6,139 bases of DNA from Flavobacterium sp. (GTDB lineage: Bacteria > Bacteroidota > Bacteroidia > Flavobacteriales > Flavobacteriaceae), in NCBI GenBank assembly GCA_019105125.1, contig JAHRWO010000169.1, positions 1-6,139 of the forward strand, read 5' to 3'. Shown here piece after piece: positions 1 through 6,139 of this stretch. Below the pieces are notes generated by a model. The model was not told where the DNA came from. It saw only the letters and a list, made by a program, of their open reading frames with translations, and made no database searches. The translations under genes were made by a program, and so were the position numbers. Numbering within the stretch: the first letter of the stretch is position 1; every line of letters starts with the position of its first letter.

Positions 1-10
1 GTAACAAAAA

Positions 11-685
11 TTACTTAATTCGGAACTTGATATAGGTAATAGGTTTGTTTACTTCCAAATACTGACTCTCGTAAAACGTTTGAATTCCAGTCACTTCTGC
101 TGGTGCTCCTTCGTTTTTATAAATATTGTGGTTCGCATAAATTACTTCATGACCTAAACCATGCAACAATCCTAAAGTATAACCGTGCATGAATTCTGAA
201 TCAGTTTTTAAATGCATCAATCCACTTGGTTTTAGGATTTTTTTGTAGCGGTCTAAAAACTCAGCATTGGTCATTCTGTGCTTCGTTCTCTTGTATTTGA
301 TTTGTGGATCTGGGAAAGTAATCCAAATTTCAGACACTTCATTTTCAGCAAAAATATGATTGATTAATTCGATTTGTGTTCTCACAAAAGCCACGTTATT
401 CATACCTGATTCTACAGCAGTTTTTGCACCACGCCAAAATCTCGCTCCTTTGATATCAATTCCAATGAAGTTTTTTTCTGGAAATCTTTCGGCTAACCCA
501 ACAGAGTATTCTCCTTTTCCACAACCTAATTCTAATACAATTGGATTATCGTTTTTAAAGAAATCACTACTCCATTTTCCTTTCAACGGAAATTGGTCTC
601 CCACCACTTCTTCTCTGGTTGGTTGGAATACATTGGTAAACGTTTCGTTTTCTTTAAATCGCTTTAATTTATTTTTACTTCCCAC
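11..685 (-). CDS. trmB: tRNA (guanine-N7-)-methyltransferase TrmB
   Basis: This enzyme transfers a methyl group from S-adenosylmethionine to N7 of guanine, usually G46 in the variable loop of tRNAs, in the cytoplasm. Counting from the GTG start, the SAM-binding motif I (LELGCGKGEY) is at about residues 51-60. The IGID acidic loop with KGARFWRG is at 74-86, and the TrmB signature FPDP is at 124-127, followed by a basic stretch (IKYKRTKHR). The late TGIQTFYE segment at about 199-206 matches the family's C-terminal tRNA/SAM site. I chose GTG at 685 because it begins the protein as (M)GSKNKLKRF, where family similarity starts. That gives 224 residues, a usual length for this phylum. An in-frame ATG at 715 would add ten residues (MINFAQNYLE) that look unrelated to the family. 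The stop is TAA at 13-11. The gene is divergent from the metallophosphoesterase operon. The function call is secure and the start is less so. Confidence 0.95.
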   Translation of the reverse strand: MGSKNKLKRFKENETFTNVFQPTREEVVGDQFPLKGKWSSDFFKNDNPIVLELGCGKGEYSVGLAERFPEKNFIGIDIKGARFWRGAKTAVESGMNNVAFVRTQIELINHIFAENEVSEIWITFPDPQIKYKRTKHRMTNAEFLDRYKKILKPSGLMHLKTDSEFMHGYTLGLLHGLGHEVIYANHNIYKNEGAPAEVTGIQTFYESQYLEVNKPITYIKFRIK

Positions 686-802
686 TTCTAAATAATTTTG
701 GGCAAAATTAATCAAATAATTAGCAACACAAATAAACTTTTAATAATGTTTCAATAACCTTAACATTAGATTAGTTATCGTCATTTGTTTAAAATTTTTA
801 TT

Positions 803-1624
803 TTGAAGAAAAGAAAAGTTGAAGTGGCTGTTATTTCTGATGTTCATCTTGGAACGTACGGTTGCCATGCGAAAGAATTATTGGATTATTTATCTTCGAT
901 AAAACCTAAAATTTTAGTGCTGAATGGCGATATTATCGATATTTGGCAATTTAGAAAATCTTATTTCCCATCGAAACACTTAGAAGTAATTAAGAAAATT
1001 ATTTCGATGAGTACCAAAGGCACAAAAGTGTACTACATCACAGGAAATCATGATGAATTCCTAAGAAAGTTTACCGATTTACACATGGGAAACATCAGTT
1101 TAATTGATAAACTTGTTTTAGAATTAGACCACAAAAGAGCTTGGATTTTTCATGGAGACGTTTTTGACGCTTCGATTACTCAAGCCAAATGGTTGGCCAA
1201 ATTAGGTGGTTGGGGTTATGATATTCTCATTTTAATTAACCGTTTCATCAATTGGGTTTTAGCCCGATTTAACAAAGAACCGTATTCGCTTTCGAAGAAA
1301 ATTAAAAACAATGTAAAATCTGCTGTTAAATTTATCACTAACTTTGAAAATGTTTGTGTAGAATTGGCTATCGAAAACCACTACGATTATGTAATTTGCG
1401 GTCATATTCACGAACCCAAAATTGAGCTCATGGAAAATGAAAAAGGAGAAGTTTTCTATTTGAATTCAGGCGATTGGGTAGAAAATTTAACCGCATTAGA
1501 ATACAACAACAAAAAGTGGAAATTATACAAACACGATAGAAATTTTAGTTCGGAGGAAAATGAGTATAATTTTGAAGATGAAAATAAATTAGCCGAACAA
1601 TTTATTGCGGTTTTGAAAAAGTAA
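803..1624 (+). CDS. LpxH-like calcineurin-type metallophosphoesterase (UDP-2,3-diacylglucosamine diphosphatase family)
   Basis: This is a cytosolic dinuclear-metal phosphoesterase. The closest named family is UDP-2,3-diacylglucosamine diphosphatase, which makes lipid X in lipid A synthesis. Numbering from TTG at 803, the five metal-site blocks are all present and in order: SDVHLG (D13, H15), NGDIID (D43), GNHDEF (N82, H83), FHGDVFD (H117, D119) and CGHIHEP (H201, H203). At 273 residues it is longer than classical LpxH (about 240). The extra length includes a hydrophobic central helix pair around residues 133-158 (LGGWGYDILILINRFINWVL), which could be a membrane-contacting lid, and an acidic C-terminal tail. 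No ATG is possible between the upstream in-frame stop at 767 and the first motif. The start is therefore TTG at 803 (giving MKKRKVEVAVISD) or TTG at 785. There is no signal peptide. Its stop overlaps the next gene's ATG (TAATG at 1622-1626), indicating translational coupling to a glycosyltransferase and supporting an envelope role. The exact substrate is inferred. Confidence 0.85.
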   Translation: MKKRKVEVAVISDVHLGTYGCHAKELLDYLSSIKPKILVLNGDIIDIWQFRKSYFPSKHLEVIKKIISMSTKGTKVYYITGNHDEFLRKFTDLHMGNISLIDKLVLELDHKRAWIFHGDVFDASITQAKWLAKLGGWGYDILILINRFINWVLARFNKEPYSLSKKIKNNVKSAVKFITNFENVCVELAIENHYDYVICGHIHEPKIELMENEKGEVFYLNSGDWVENLTALEYNNKKWKLYKHDRNFSSEENEYNFEDENKLAEQFIAVLKK

Positions 1625-2679
1625 TGAAGAAAAAAATACTTATTGCGCCACTCAATTGGGGTTTAGGACATACCACAAGATGTATTCCTATTATAAAAGC
1701 ATTGGAAGAAAATGGTTTTGAACCCATTATTGCTTCTGACGGAGTAGCTTTAGCTTTGTTGAAAAAAGAATTCCCAAATCTTTTGAGTATTGAATTGCCT
1801 GCCTACAACATTCAATATGCAGAAAAAGGCAAAAACTTTAAGTGGAAATTAGCGCTTCAAATGCCAAAAATGATGATGGCCATCAAAAAAGAGAAATCAA
1901 AAATCAATAGGATTATCGAGAACTATGAAATTGATGGCGTTATTAGCGATAATCGATTAGGTGTTTATTCTTCAAAAGTACCGTCTGTCTTTATTACACA
2001 TCAATTGAATGTACTTTCTGGAAAAACCTCTTGGTTGACAACCAAATTGCATTCGCGTTACATTTCTAAATTTAATGCTTGTTGGATTCCTGATGTAGCA
2101 GGTGCTGAAAATTTATCTGGAAAATTAGGGCATCCTGAAAAGATGATGAACAGCATTCAGTACATTGGACCATTAAGTCGAATTGAAAAAAAATCATTAC
2201 CAATAAAGTACGATATTATGGTTTTATTATCAGGACCAGAACCACAGCGTACTTTATTGGAAAAGAAACTTATCAAAGAATTAGAAAATAGTTCGAAAGA
2301 AATTCTTTTTGTAAAAGGAATCGTGGAATCGCAACAGCAAATCGAGAAAGTAAATTCGATTACCTATTACAATTTCATGAACTCAGAGGAGTTAAGTACT
2401 GCTTTTAACGAAAGTGAATTTGTGGTTTGCCGTTCGGGTTATACTACAGTTATGGATTTAGCGAAATTGGAAAAAAAAGCGTTTTTTATTCCAACACCAG
2501 GTCAATACGAACAAGAATATTTGGCTAAAAAGTTTAAATCGGAAATTGTGGCTCCAAGTTGCAAGCAAGAAAAATTCAAGGCTTCCAAGTTGGAAAAAAT
2601 TCACTTTTACAAAGGATTTAAGGATTTTTCGGTTGACCCGAATTGGAACGAATTATTTCGTCTTTTCCAAAGTAAATGA
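1624..2679 (+). CDS. Family-28-like (MurG-like, GT-B fold) glycosyltransferase
   Basis: This is a predicted nucleotide-sugar-dependent glycosyltransferase of 351 residues with a two-domain GT-B layout. The N-terminal domain opens with a beta strand and a glycine-rich acceptor loop (ILIAPLNWGLGHTTR, residues 5-19), comparable to the GGTGGH loop of MurG. SDNR at 108-111 precedes a strand leading into ITHQ (124-127). The linker to the C-terminal domain is at about 180-195. The C-terminal donor-binding half has LLSGPEPQR (201-209), then CRSGYTTVMDLA (269-280) and PTPGQYEQEYLA (290-301), the typical nucleotide-sugar recognition region of the family. There is no signal peptide or clear membrane span, so it is probably cytosolic or peripheral on the inner membrane. 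It is coupled to the upstream metallophosphoesterase by a one-base stop/start overlap. Its last 27 bases overlap the end of the opposing kinase gene. Donor and acceptor cannot be read from the sequence. A glycolipid or cell-surface polysaccharide is the likeliest acceptor. Confidence 0.82.
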   Translation: MKKKILIAPLNWGLGHTTRCIPIIKALEENGFEPIIASDGVALALLKKEFPNLLSIELPAYNIQYAEKGKNFKWKLALQMPKMMMAIKKEKSKINRIIENYEIDGVISDNRLGVYSSKVPSVFITHQLNVLSGKTSWLTTKLHSRYISKFNACWIPDVAGAENLSGKLGHPEKMMNSIQYIGPLSRIEKKSLPIKYDIMVLLSGPEPQRTLLEKKLIKELENSSKEILFVKGIVESQQQIEKVNSITYYNFMNSEELSTAFNESEFVVCRSGYTTVMDLAKLEKKAFFIPTPGQYEQEYLAKKFKSEIVAPSCKQEKFKASKLEKIHFYKGFKDFSVDPNWNELFRLFQSK

Positions 2680-3696
2680 AAATTCTGAACCAACACCAAT
2701 TTGACTTTCCACATAGATTTTTTCATCATGTCCTTCAATAATGTGTTTCACGATGGCTAATCCTAAACCAGAACCGCCTTCGCTTCTTGCACCACTTTTA
2801 TCTACTCGGTAAAAACGTTCGAATAATCGCGGAATGTTTTGTTTTTCGATACCTTCACCGTTATCGGTAATTCTAACGATGACTTTATTTTTGGTTAAAT
2901 CTTCAATTCCAACTTCAGTTGTTCCGCCTTTTTTACCGTATTTGATGGAATTTACGACCAAATTCGTCACTACTTGTTGAATTTTCTCTTGATCGGCCAT
3001 TACCCAAATAGGTTTGGCGTATTTCATATCGAAAGTCAAGGTAATGTTTTTGTTAGCTGCTTTCATTTCGAACAAATCAAACACGTTTTGAATTACCTCA
3101 ACAATATTAAAACGAGTTACATCTAGATTGATTTCACCAACTTCTAATTTGGTAATCATATCTAAATCTTTCACGATGTAAATTAGTCGCTCTACTCCTT
3201 TTTCGGCACGTTCTAAGTATTTTTTACGAATGTTTTTATCCTCCATCGCGCCATCAAGAAGCGTCAATAAATAACCTTGAATCGTGAAAAGAGGTGTTTT
3301 TAATTCGTGCGAAACGTTTCCTAAGAATTCTTTTCGGTATTCTTCTCTAATTTTTAAGGTTTCGATTTCCAATTTTTTATCTCGGGCAAACTTTTTTACT
3401 TCTTTTGTTAACGTTGCCATATCGGTTGTTACGGGTTGATTTACATAAGAAGTCGTTTCTAAAAGCGAAACGTCGTCATAAATTTTCTTAACACGTTTGT
3501 AGATAAAATGCTCCACTCTAAATTGAATTAAAAAGAATGTCGCCGCATAAAAAACAAGCGAAAAAGCGAAAACAACCAGTAAATTTAATGACTGAACAAG
3601 GTAATGATATAAAAAAATAGTCGCTAAAAAGAACAAGGTTATGTATAACGATGACTTTAAAGCGAACTTATAAGATTTTTTAAATTTTAATTGCAT
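2653..3696 (-). CDS. phoR: PhoR-like membrane sensor histidine kinase
   Basis: This is the sensor kinase partner of the response regulator encoded immediately upstream. It has 347 residues. Two adjacent transmembrane helices lie at about 14-34 and 38-58, joined by only a few residues, so there is almost no periplasmic sensor. A charged linker (60-120) follows with no recognisable PAS domain. The dimerisation/phosphoacceptor helix has FLGNVSHELKTP with the phosphorylated histidine at H130. The ATP-binding domain shows the N box (TNLVVNSIKYG, 244-254), G1 (DNGEG, 278-282), F box (LFERFYRVD, 291-299) and G2 (GGSGLGLAI, 307-315), all intact. Its ATG shares one base with the TAA of the regulator gene (TAATG on the minus strand at 3698-3694), so the two are co-translated. 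The PhoR assignment rests on domain form, partner and the Pho-box-like array upstream. Other OmpR-partner kinases of this phylum look similar, so the kinase call is firm and the phosphate role is inferred. Confidence 0.9.
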   Translation of the reverse strand: MQLKFKKSYKFALKSSLYITLFFLATIFLYHYLVQSLNLLVVFAFSLVFYAATFFLIQFRVEHFIYKRVKKIYDDVSLLETTSYVNQPVTTDMATLTKEVKKFARDKKLEIETLKIREEYRKEFLGNVSHELKTPLFTIQGYLLTLLDGAMEDKNIRKKYLERAEKGVERLIYIVKDLDMITKLEVGEINLDVTRFNIVEVIQNVFDLFEMKAANKNITLTFDMKYAKPIWVMADQEKIQQVVTNLVVNSIKYGKKGGTTEVGIEDLTKNKVIVRITDNGEGIEKQNIPRLFERFYRVDKSGARSEGGSGLGLAIVKHIIEGHDEKIYVESQIGVGSEFSFTLEKTK

Positions 3697-4385
3697 TAAA
3701 ATTCGATTTTATATCCCACTCCTTTAATGGTTTTAAAGAAGCTATCTCCAATTTTTTCTCTTAATTTTCTTATGTGAACATCGATGGTTCTTCCACCCAC
3801 TACTACTTCGTTACCCCAAACTTTATCTAAAATCTCTTCGCGAGTAAACACTTTTCCAGGTTTTGTGGCTAATAAATAGAACAATTCAAACTCTTTACGA
3901 GGCAAGATGATTTCTTCGCCCTCTTTAATGATTTTGTATTCTTCTCTGTTGATTTCGATATTACCAACTGTTAAAGTTGTAGTTGACGAAACTCCTTCAA
4001 CACCTTTTAATCTTCTTAATAATGCTTGTACTTTACTTACCAAAACTTTTGGTTTGATGGGTTTTGCAATATAATCATCGGCTCCTGCATCAAAACCTGC
4101 TACTTGTGAATAATCTTCGGAACGAGCGGTTAAAAAAGTAATGATTGTATCTTGAAGTTCTGGAATTTTTCTAATGTTTTCACAAGCTTCCATTCCGTCC
4201 ATTTCGGGCATCATAACATCCATGATAATTAATTGCGGATGCTCTTTTTTTGCTTTTGCGATAGCTTCTTTTCCATTGGAAGCTGTTACAATTTGATAAC
4301 CTTCCTGAGAAAGATTGTATCCTACAATTTCTAAGATATCTTGCTCATCATCAACCAATAAGATCTTAATGTCTTTTTTCTTCAT
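3696..4385 (-). CDS. phoB: PhoB-like OmpR-family response regulator
   Basis: This is a DNA-binding response regulator of 229 residues, a standard OmpR/PhoB length. The receiver domain covers about residues 6-122. It has the acidic pocket D12, D13 and E14 (VDDEQD), the phosphoacceptor D56 in IIMDVMMPEMDG, the switch residue T86 in FLTARSE, and K108 in YIAKPIKP. The winged-helix effector domain covers about 136-229. Its recognition helix and wing are GGRTIDVHIRKLREKIGD (197-214), and it ends in the family-typical TIKGVGYKIEF. The ATG at 4385 directly precedes the receiver (MKKKDIKILLVDDE). It is first in a coupled operon with the histidine kinase. Members of this family bind 11-bp direct repeats as head-to-tail dimers, and exactly such an array lies upstream at 4466-4531, between this gene and the receptor. 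This supports a PhoB/PhoP-type identity. Control of the phosphate regulon is an inference. Confidence 0.93.
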   Translation of the reverse strand: MKKKDIKILLVDDEQDILEIVGYNLSQEGYQIVTASNGKEAIAKAKKEHPQLIIMDVMMPEMDGMEACENIRKIPELQDTIITFLTARSEDYSQVAGFDAGADDYIAKPIKPKVLVSKVQALLRRLKGVEGVSSTTTLTVGNIEINREEYKIIKEGEEIILPRKEFELFYLLATKPGKVFTREEILDKVWGNEVVVGGRTIDVHIRKLREKIGDSFFKTIKGVGYKIEF

Positions 4386-4411
4386 TACAAAATTTGTTAT
4401 GTTTTGGTTTG

Positions 4412-4441
4412 TAAAGGTAAAGATAAAATAAAATGTTCAAA
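4412..4441 (-). promoter_or_regulatory. Predicted promoter of the phoB-phoR operon
   Basis: Read on the minus strand, TTTG (4441-4438) is followed by an 18-bp spacer and TACCTTTA (4419-4412). This matches the Bacteroidota primary sigma consensus TTTG-N17-23-TAnnTTTG at all but the final base. The predicted transcript would start around 4402-4408 and leave a short leader of about 20 bases, A-rich and lacking a Shine-Dalgarno sequence, before the ATG at 4385. The -33 element sits 25 bp from the nearest repeat of the 11-bp array, so autoregulation by the same array is possible but not shown. Confidence 0.55.
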
Positions 4442-4465
4442 GGAGTTTACAATTATTTAATCTAT

Positions 4466-4531
4466 TAACAATTCGGTAACGCATTCACAACTAATTCATA
4501 ACAGGCAAGTAACTTTACTGTAACACTTCAG
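4466..4531 (+). promoter_or_regulatory. Pho-box-like operator: six half-sites at 11-bp period
   Basis: Half-sites TAAC, TAAC, CAAC, TAAC, TAAC and TAAC begin at 4466, 4477, 4488, 4499, 4510 and 4521, each exactly 11 bp after the last. The second and third units also share ATTCA before the next half-site. The phase does not continue: the 11-mer ending before 4466 and the one starting at 4532 carry no TAAC. PhoB/PhoP-family regulators are known to bind direct repeats of 11-bp units. The B. subtilis TTAACA-type and cyanobacterial CTTAAC-type repeats resemble this core. Six units would hold three head-to-tail dimers on one face of the helix. The last core ends 10 bp before the -7 element of the receptor gene, the usual place for an activator that substitutes for a weak -33 element. 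The likely ligand is the regulator encoded at 3696-4385. Confidence 0.8.
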
Positions 4532-4542
4532 CAGTTCCTTTG
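4514..4542 (+). promoter_or_regulatory. Predicted activator-dependent promoter of the TonB-dependent receptor gene
   Basis: TTCCTTTG at 4535-4542 matches the Bacteroidota -7 element TAnnTTTG except for the second base. Seventeen bases upstream, TTTA at 4514-4517 is an imperfect -33 element lying inside the fifth unit of the 11-bp repeat array. Two imperfect core elements overlapped by an operator suggest a promoter that needs activation. Transcription would begin near 4546-4549, leaving a leader of about 15-18 bases (AACAACACAAA before the ATG) with no Shine-Dalgarno sequence, as is common in this phylum. Confidence 0.6.
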
Positions 4543-4563
4543 CACCAAAATTAACAACACAAA

Positions 4564-6139
4564 ATGAAACTACGTTATTTATTATTATCATTATTCTTTT
4601 CAGTAGCAATGTTTGCTCAAAATGGAACTGTTACCGGAACTATTTTAGATAAAGAATTTAACAACGAACCTTTACCTTTTGCTAACATTATTATTAAAGG
4701 CACTAAACAAGGATCTTCAACCGATGAAAATGGGAAATACTCTATTTCATTAAAACCGGGAAGCTATACATTAGTAATAGGATATTTGGGATATGAAACC
4801 AAAGAAATTCCTTTTACTATCAAAGCAAACGAAAAAAAGGTAATCAATCACACCTTAGAGGCTAGCGGTGTACAGCTTAACGATATTGAAATTGTTCAAA
4901 CCGTTCTGAAAGAGAAAGAAAGTGTTTTACTTCAAGAACAACAAAAAGCTGTTGAAATTAAGCAAGCAATTGGAGCTCAAGAATTATCAAGAAAAGGAGT
5001 TAGCAATGCTGAGGCTGCTGTTACAAAAACAAGTGGAGTAACCAAACAGCAAGGTGTAAAAAATGTTGTAGTTAGAGGATTAGGAGATCGATACAATTCA
5101 ACTTCTCTAAATGGATTGGCTTTACCTTCTGACGACCCAGAGTACAAAAATATTTCGCTTGATTTCTTTGGAACAGAATTAATTCAAAATGTTGGAATTA
5201 ACAAAACCTTTAGTTCTTCTATTTTAGGAGATGTTGGTGGAGCTAATATTGACATTACTTCAAAAGAATTAGGCAAAGACAAAGAAATTGAGGTTAGTTT
5301 TTCAAACGGAATCAACAACCAAACGGTTAATGAAAACTTCAAACTTATCGATGGAACCAATTGGTTTGGAACACAAAGAACAAGTAATACCATTTCAAGT
5401 ATTACGGTTTATGATTTTAGAAATAATTTAAAACCTAACGAACAAAAAGGACAAGTTAATAGTGGTTTTTCAATTTCAGGTGGTAGAAAATTTAATGTCG
5501 GAAAAGGAAAATTATCATTGTTCTTAGTAGGAAGTTTTGATAATAGCTATTTATATACAGAAGGAAACATTAAACAAACAAATTCACTAGGACAAGTTTA
5601 TTTGAATCAAAATTTCAATAAATACAACTATAATGTTTCACAATTGGTTATGAATAATATGAAATATAAATTTGGGAAAGGGCATTCCATAGCGCTGAAC
5701 AACATTTTAATTCATAACAACAATCAATCATACGGTGATTATTTTGGTGAAAACAATCCCGAACAAACGGGCGACATGGAACTTTTAGTTCGTCAGCAAG
5801 TAAACGATAATTTATTATTTGTAAATCAATTAATTGGTGATTTTAGAATTACAGACAAATTAAAATACCATATTGGATTAGCACTAAATACGGTTACCGG
5901 TAACGAGCCAGACAGAAGATCTAACAATTATTTATTTAGAGATGGTTTTTTTGCTCCTCAAACCAATAGTGCTGGAGAAAACGAACGCTTCTACTCAAAT
6001 TTGAAGGAAAAAGATTTAGTTGCAAATTCGTTTTTTAACTATGATTTTGGTTCAGAAAACAAAACACGCATTTTTGAATTAGGTGGAGATGTTAGATATA
6101 CAAAGAGAGATTTTCAAAGTATCATTTTCAACCACGATT
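4564..6139 (+). CDS. TonB-dependent outer-membrane receptor, 3' truncated by the window
   Basis: The first 525 codons of an open frame with no stop are present, and the gene continues past the right edge. Residues 1-18 form a signal peptide (MKLRYLLLSLFFSVAMFA) with probable cleavage before Q19. Residues 21-100 are a carboxypeptidase-regulatory-like beta domain (GTVTGTILD, then PFANIIIKGTKQGSSTDENGKYSI). A TonB-box-like segment, NDIEIVQT, is at about 106-113. The plug domain covers about 130-237 with SRKGVSNAEAAVTKTSGV, VVVRGLGDRYNSTSLNGLALP and LGDVGGANIDITSKE. From about 240 the sequence alternates aromatic and polar residues typical of barrel strands. It is not an obvious SusC: the VRG follows the CirA/FecA-like pattern and no SusD gene is visible. 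The receptor would import a large or scarce ligand across the outer membrane using TonB energy. The Pho-box-like array just upstream and the divergent PhoB/PhoR pair suggest a phosphorus compound, which is inference. Confidence 0.92.
   Translation, partial: MKLRYLLLSLFFSVAMFAQNGTVTGTILDKEFNNEPLPFANIIIKGTKQGSSTDENGKYSISLKPGSYTLVIGYLGYETKEIPFTIKANEKKVINHTLEASGVQLNDIEIVQTVLKEKESVLLQEQQKAVEIKQAIGAQELSRKGVSNAEAAVTKTSGVTKQQGVKNVVVRGLGDRYNSTSLNGLALPSDDPEYKNISLDFFGTELIQNVGINKTFSSSILGDVGGANIDITSKELGKDKEIEVSFSNGINNQTVNENFKLIDGTNWFGTQRTSNTISSITVYDFRNNLKPNEQKGQVNSGFSISGGRKFNVGKGKLSLFLVGSFDNSYLYTEGNIKQTNSLGQVYLNQNFNKYNYNVSQLVMNNMKYKFGKGHSIALNNILIHNNNQSYGDYFGENNPEQTGDMELLVRQQVNDNLLFVNQLIGDFRITDKLKYHIGLALNTVTGNEPDRRSNNYLFRDGFFAPQTNSAGENERFYSNLKEKDLVANSFFNYDFGSENKTRIFELGGDVRYTKRDFQSIIFNHD

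Noticed and set aside
360..695. 111-codon plus-strand open frame opposite trmB
   Set aside because: It lies wholly antisense to a clear trmB coding region, and its product shows no recognisable motif. It is a shadow of the real gene.
729..763. Possible minus-strand promoter for trmB (TTTATTTG, complement of 729-736)
   Set aside because: The -7-like element has the second consensus base wrong, and no TTTG lies at the correct spacing upstream. It would fit the GTG start at 685, but is too weak to annotate.
754..778. Inverted repeat ATAAC...GTTAT in the trmB/metallophosphoesterase intergenic region
   Set aside because: The arms match over only about five bases across a 15-base A/T-rich centre, which is expected by chance. 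The TAAC copies here are 6 bp apart, not 11, so they are not part of a Pho-type array.
780..787. TTTG at 784-787 as a -7 element for the metallophosphoesterase operon
   Set aside because: The first two consensus bases do not match (GTCATTTG), and there is no -33 TTTG at 17-23 bp.
803..1624. Metallophosphoesterase as a phosphate-scavenging enzyme of the Pho regulon
   Set aside because: It has no signal peptide, its motifs are those of the LpxH-like cytosolic family, and there is no 11-bp repeat array upstream. Proximity to the PhoB/PhoR-like genes alone is not support.
5184..5393. 69-codon minus-strand open frame inside the receptor gene
   Set aside because: It is antisense to the plug/barrel junction of the TonB-dependent receptor, with low-complexity Leu/Ser/Pro content and no promoter or family signal.
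4564..6139. Receptor as a SusC-type glycan importer
   Set aside because: The plug carries the VRGLGDRYNS pattern of non-SusC receptors, no SusD-like gene is in view, and the regulatory neighbours are a PhoB/PhoR pair rather than a SusR or anti-sigma system.

Overview
The window looks like a chromosomal piece of a member of the Bacteroidota, most likely a Flavobacterium-like organism. The DNA is strongly A+T rich and the leaders in front of start codons are A/T rich without Shine-Dalgarno sequences. The two best promoters fit the Bacteroidota type (TTTG, about 17-23 bp, TAnnTTTG). There is also a TonB-dependent receptor with an N-terminal carboxypeptidase-regulatory-like domain, which is characteristic of this phylum.

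Layout from left to right. (1) A tRNA (guanine-N7)-methyltransferase gene, trmB, lies on the minus strand. It faces away from a short intergenic region of about 117 bp. (2) A two-gene plus-strand operon follows: a LpxH-like calcineurin-type metallophosphoesterase and a family-28-like (MurG-like) glycosyltransferase, joined by a TAATG stop/start overlap. Both probably act on envelope glycolipids. Both genes bordering the intergenic region appear to use non-ATG starts (GTG and TTG). (3) A two-component system lies on the minus strand, converging on that operon: a PhoB-like OmpR-family response regulator and a PhoR-like membrane histidine kinase, also joined by a TAATG overlap. The kinase and glycosyltransferase genes overlap tail to tail by 27 bp. 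(4) A 178-bp divergent intergenic region comes next, followed by the first 525 codons of a TonB-dependent outer-membrane receptor on the plus strand. The receptor gene runs off the right end.

The most informative element is in the divergent region. Six TAAC/CAAC half-sites repeat at exactly 11-bp steps (4466, 4477, 4488, 4499, 4510, 4521) and end 10 bp upstream of a Bacteroidota -7 element (TTCCTTTG) for the receptor gene. An 11-bp direct-repeat array placed this way is the known architecture of operators for PhoB/PhoP-type regulators. The inferred circuit is that the regulator encoded next door activates the receptor, probably on phosphate limitation, so the receptor may import a phosphorus-containing compound. 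The array is read directly from the sequence. The phosphate link and the substrate are inference.

No RNA genes, insertion sequences, CRISPR arrays or signs of recent transfer were seen. No gene-free stretch exceeds 300 bases.
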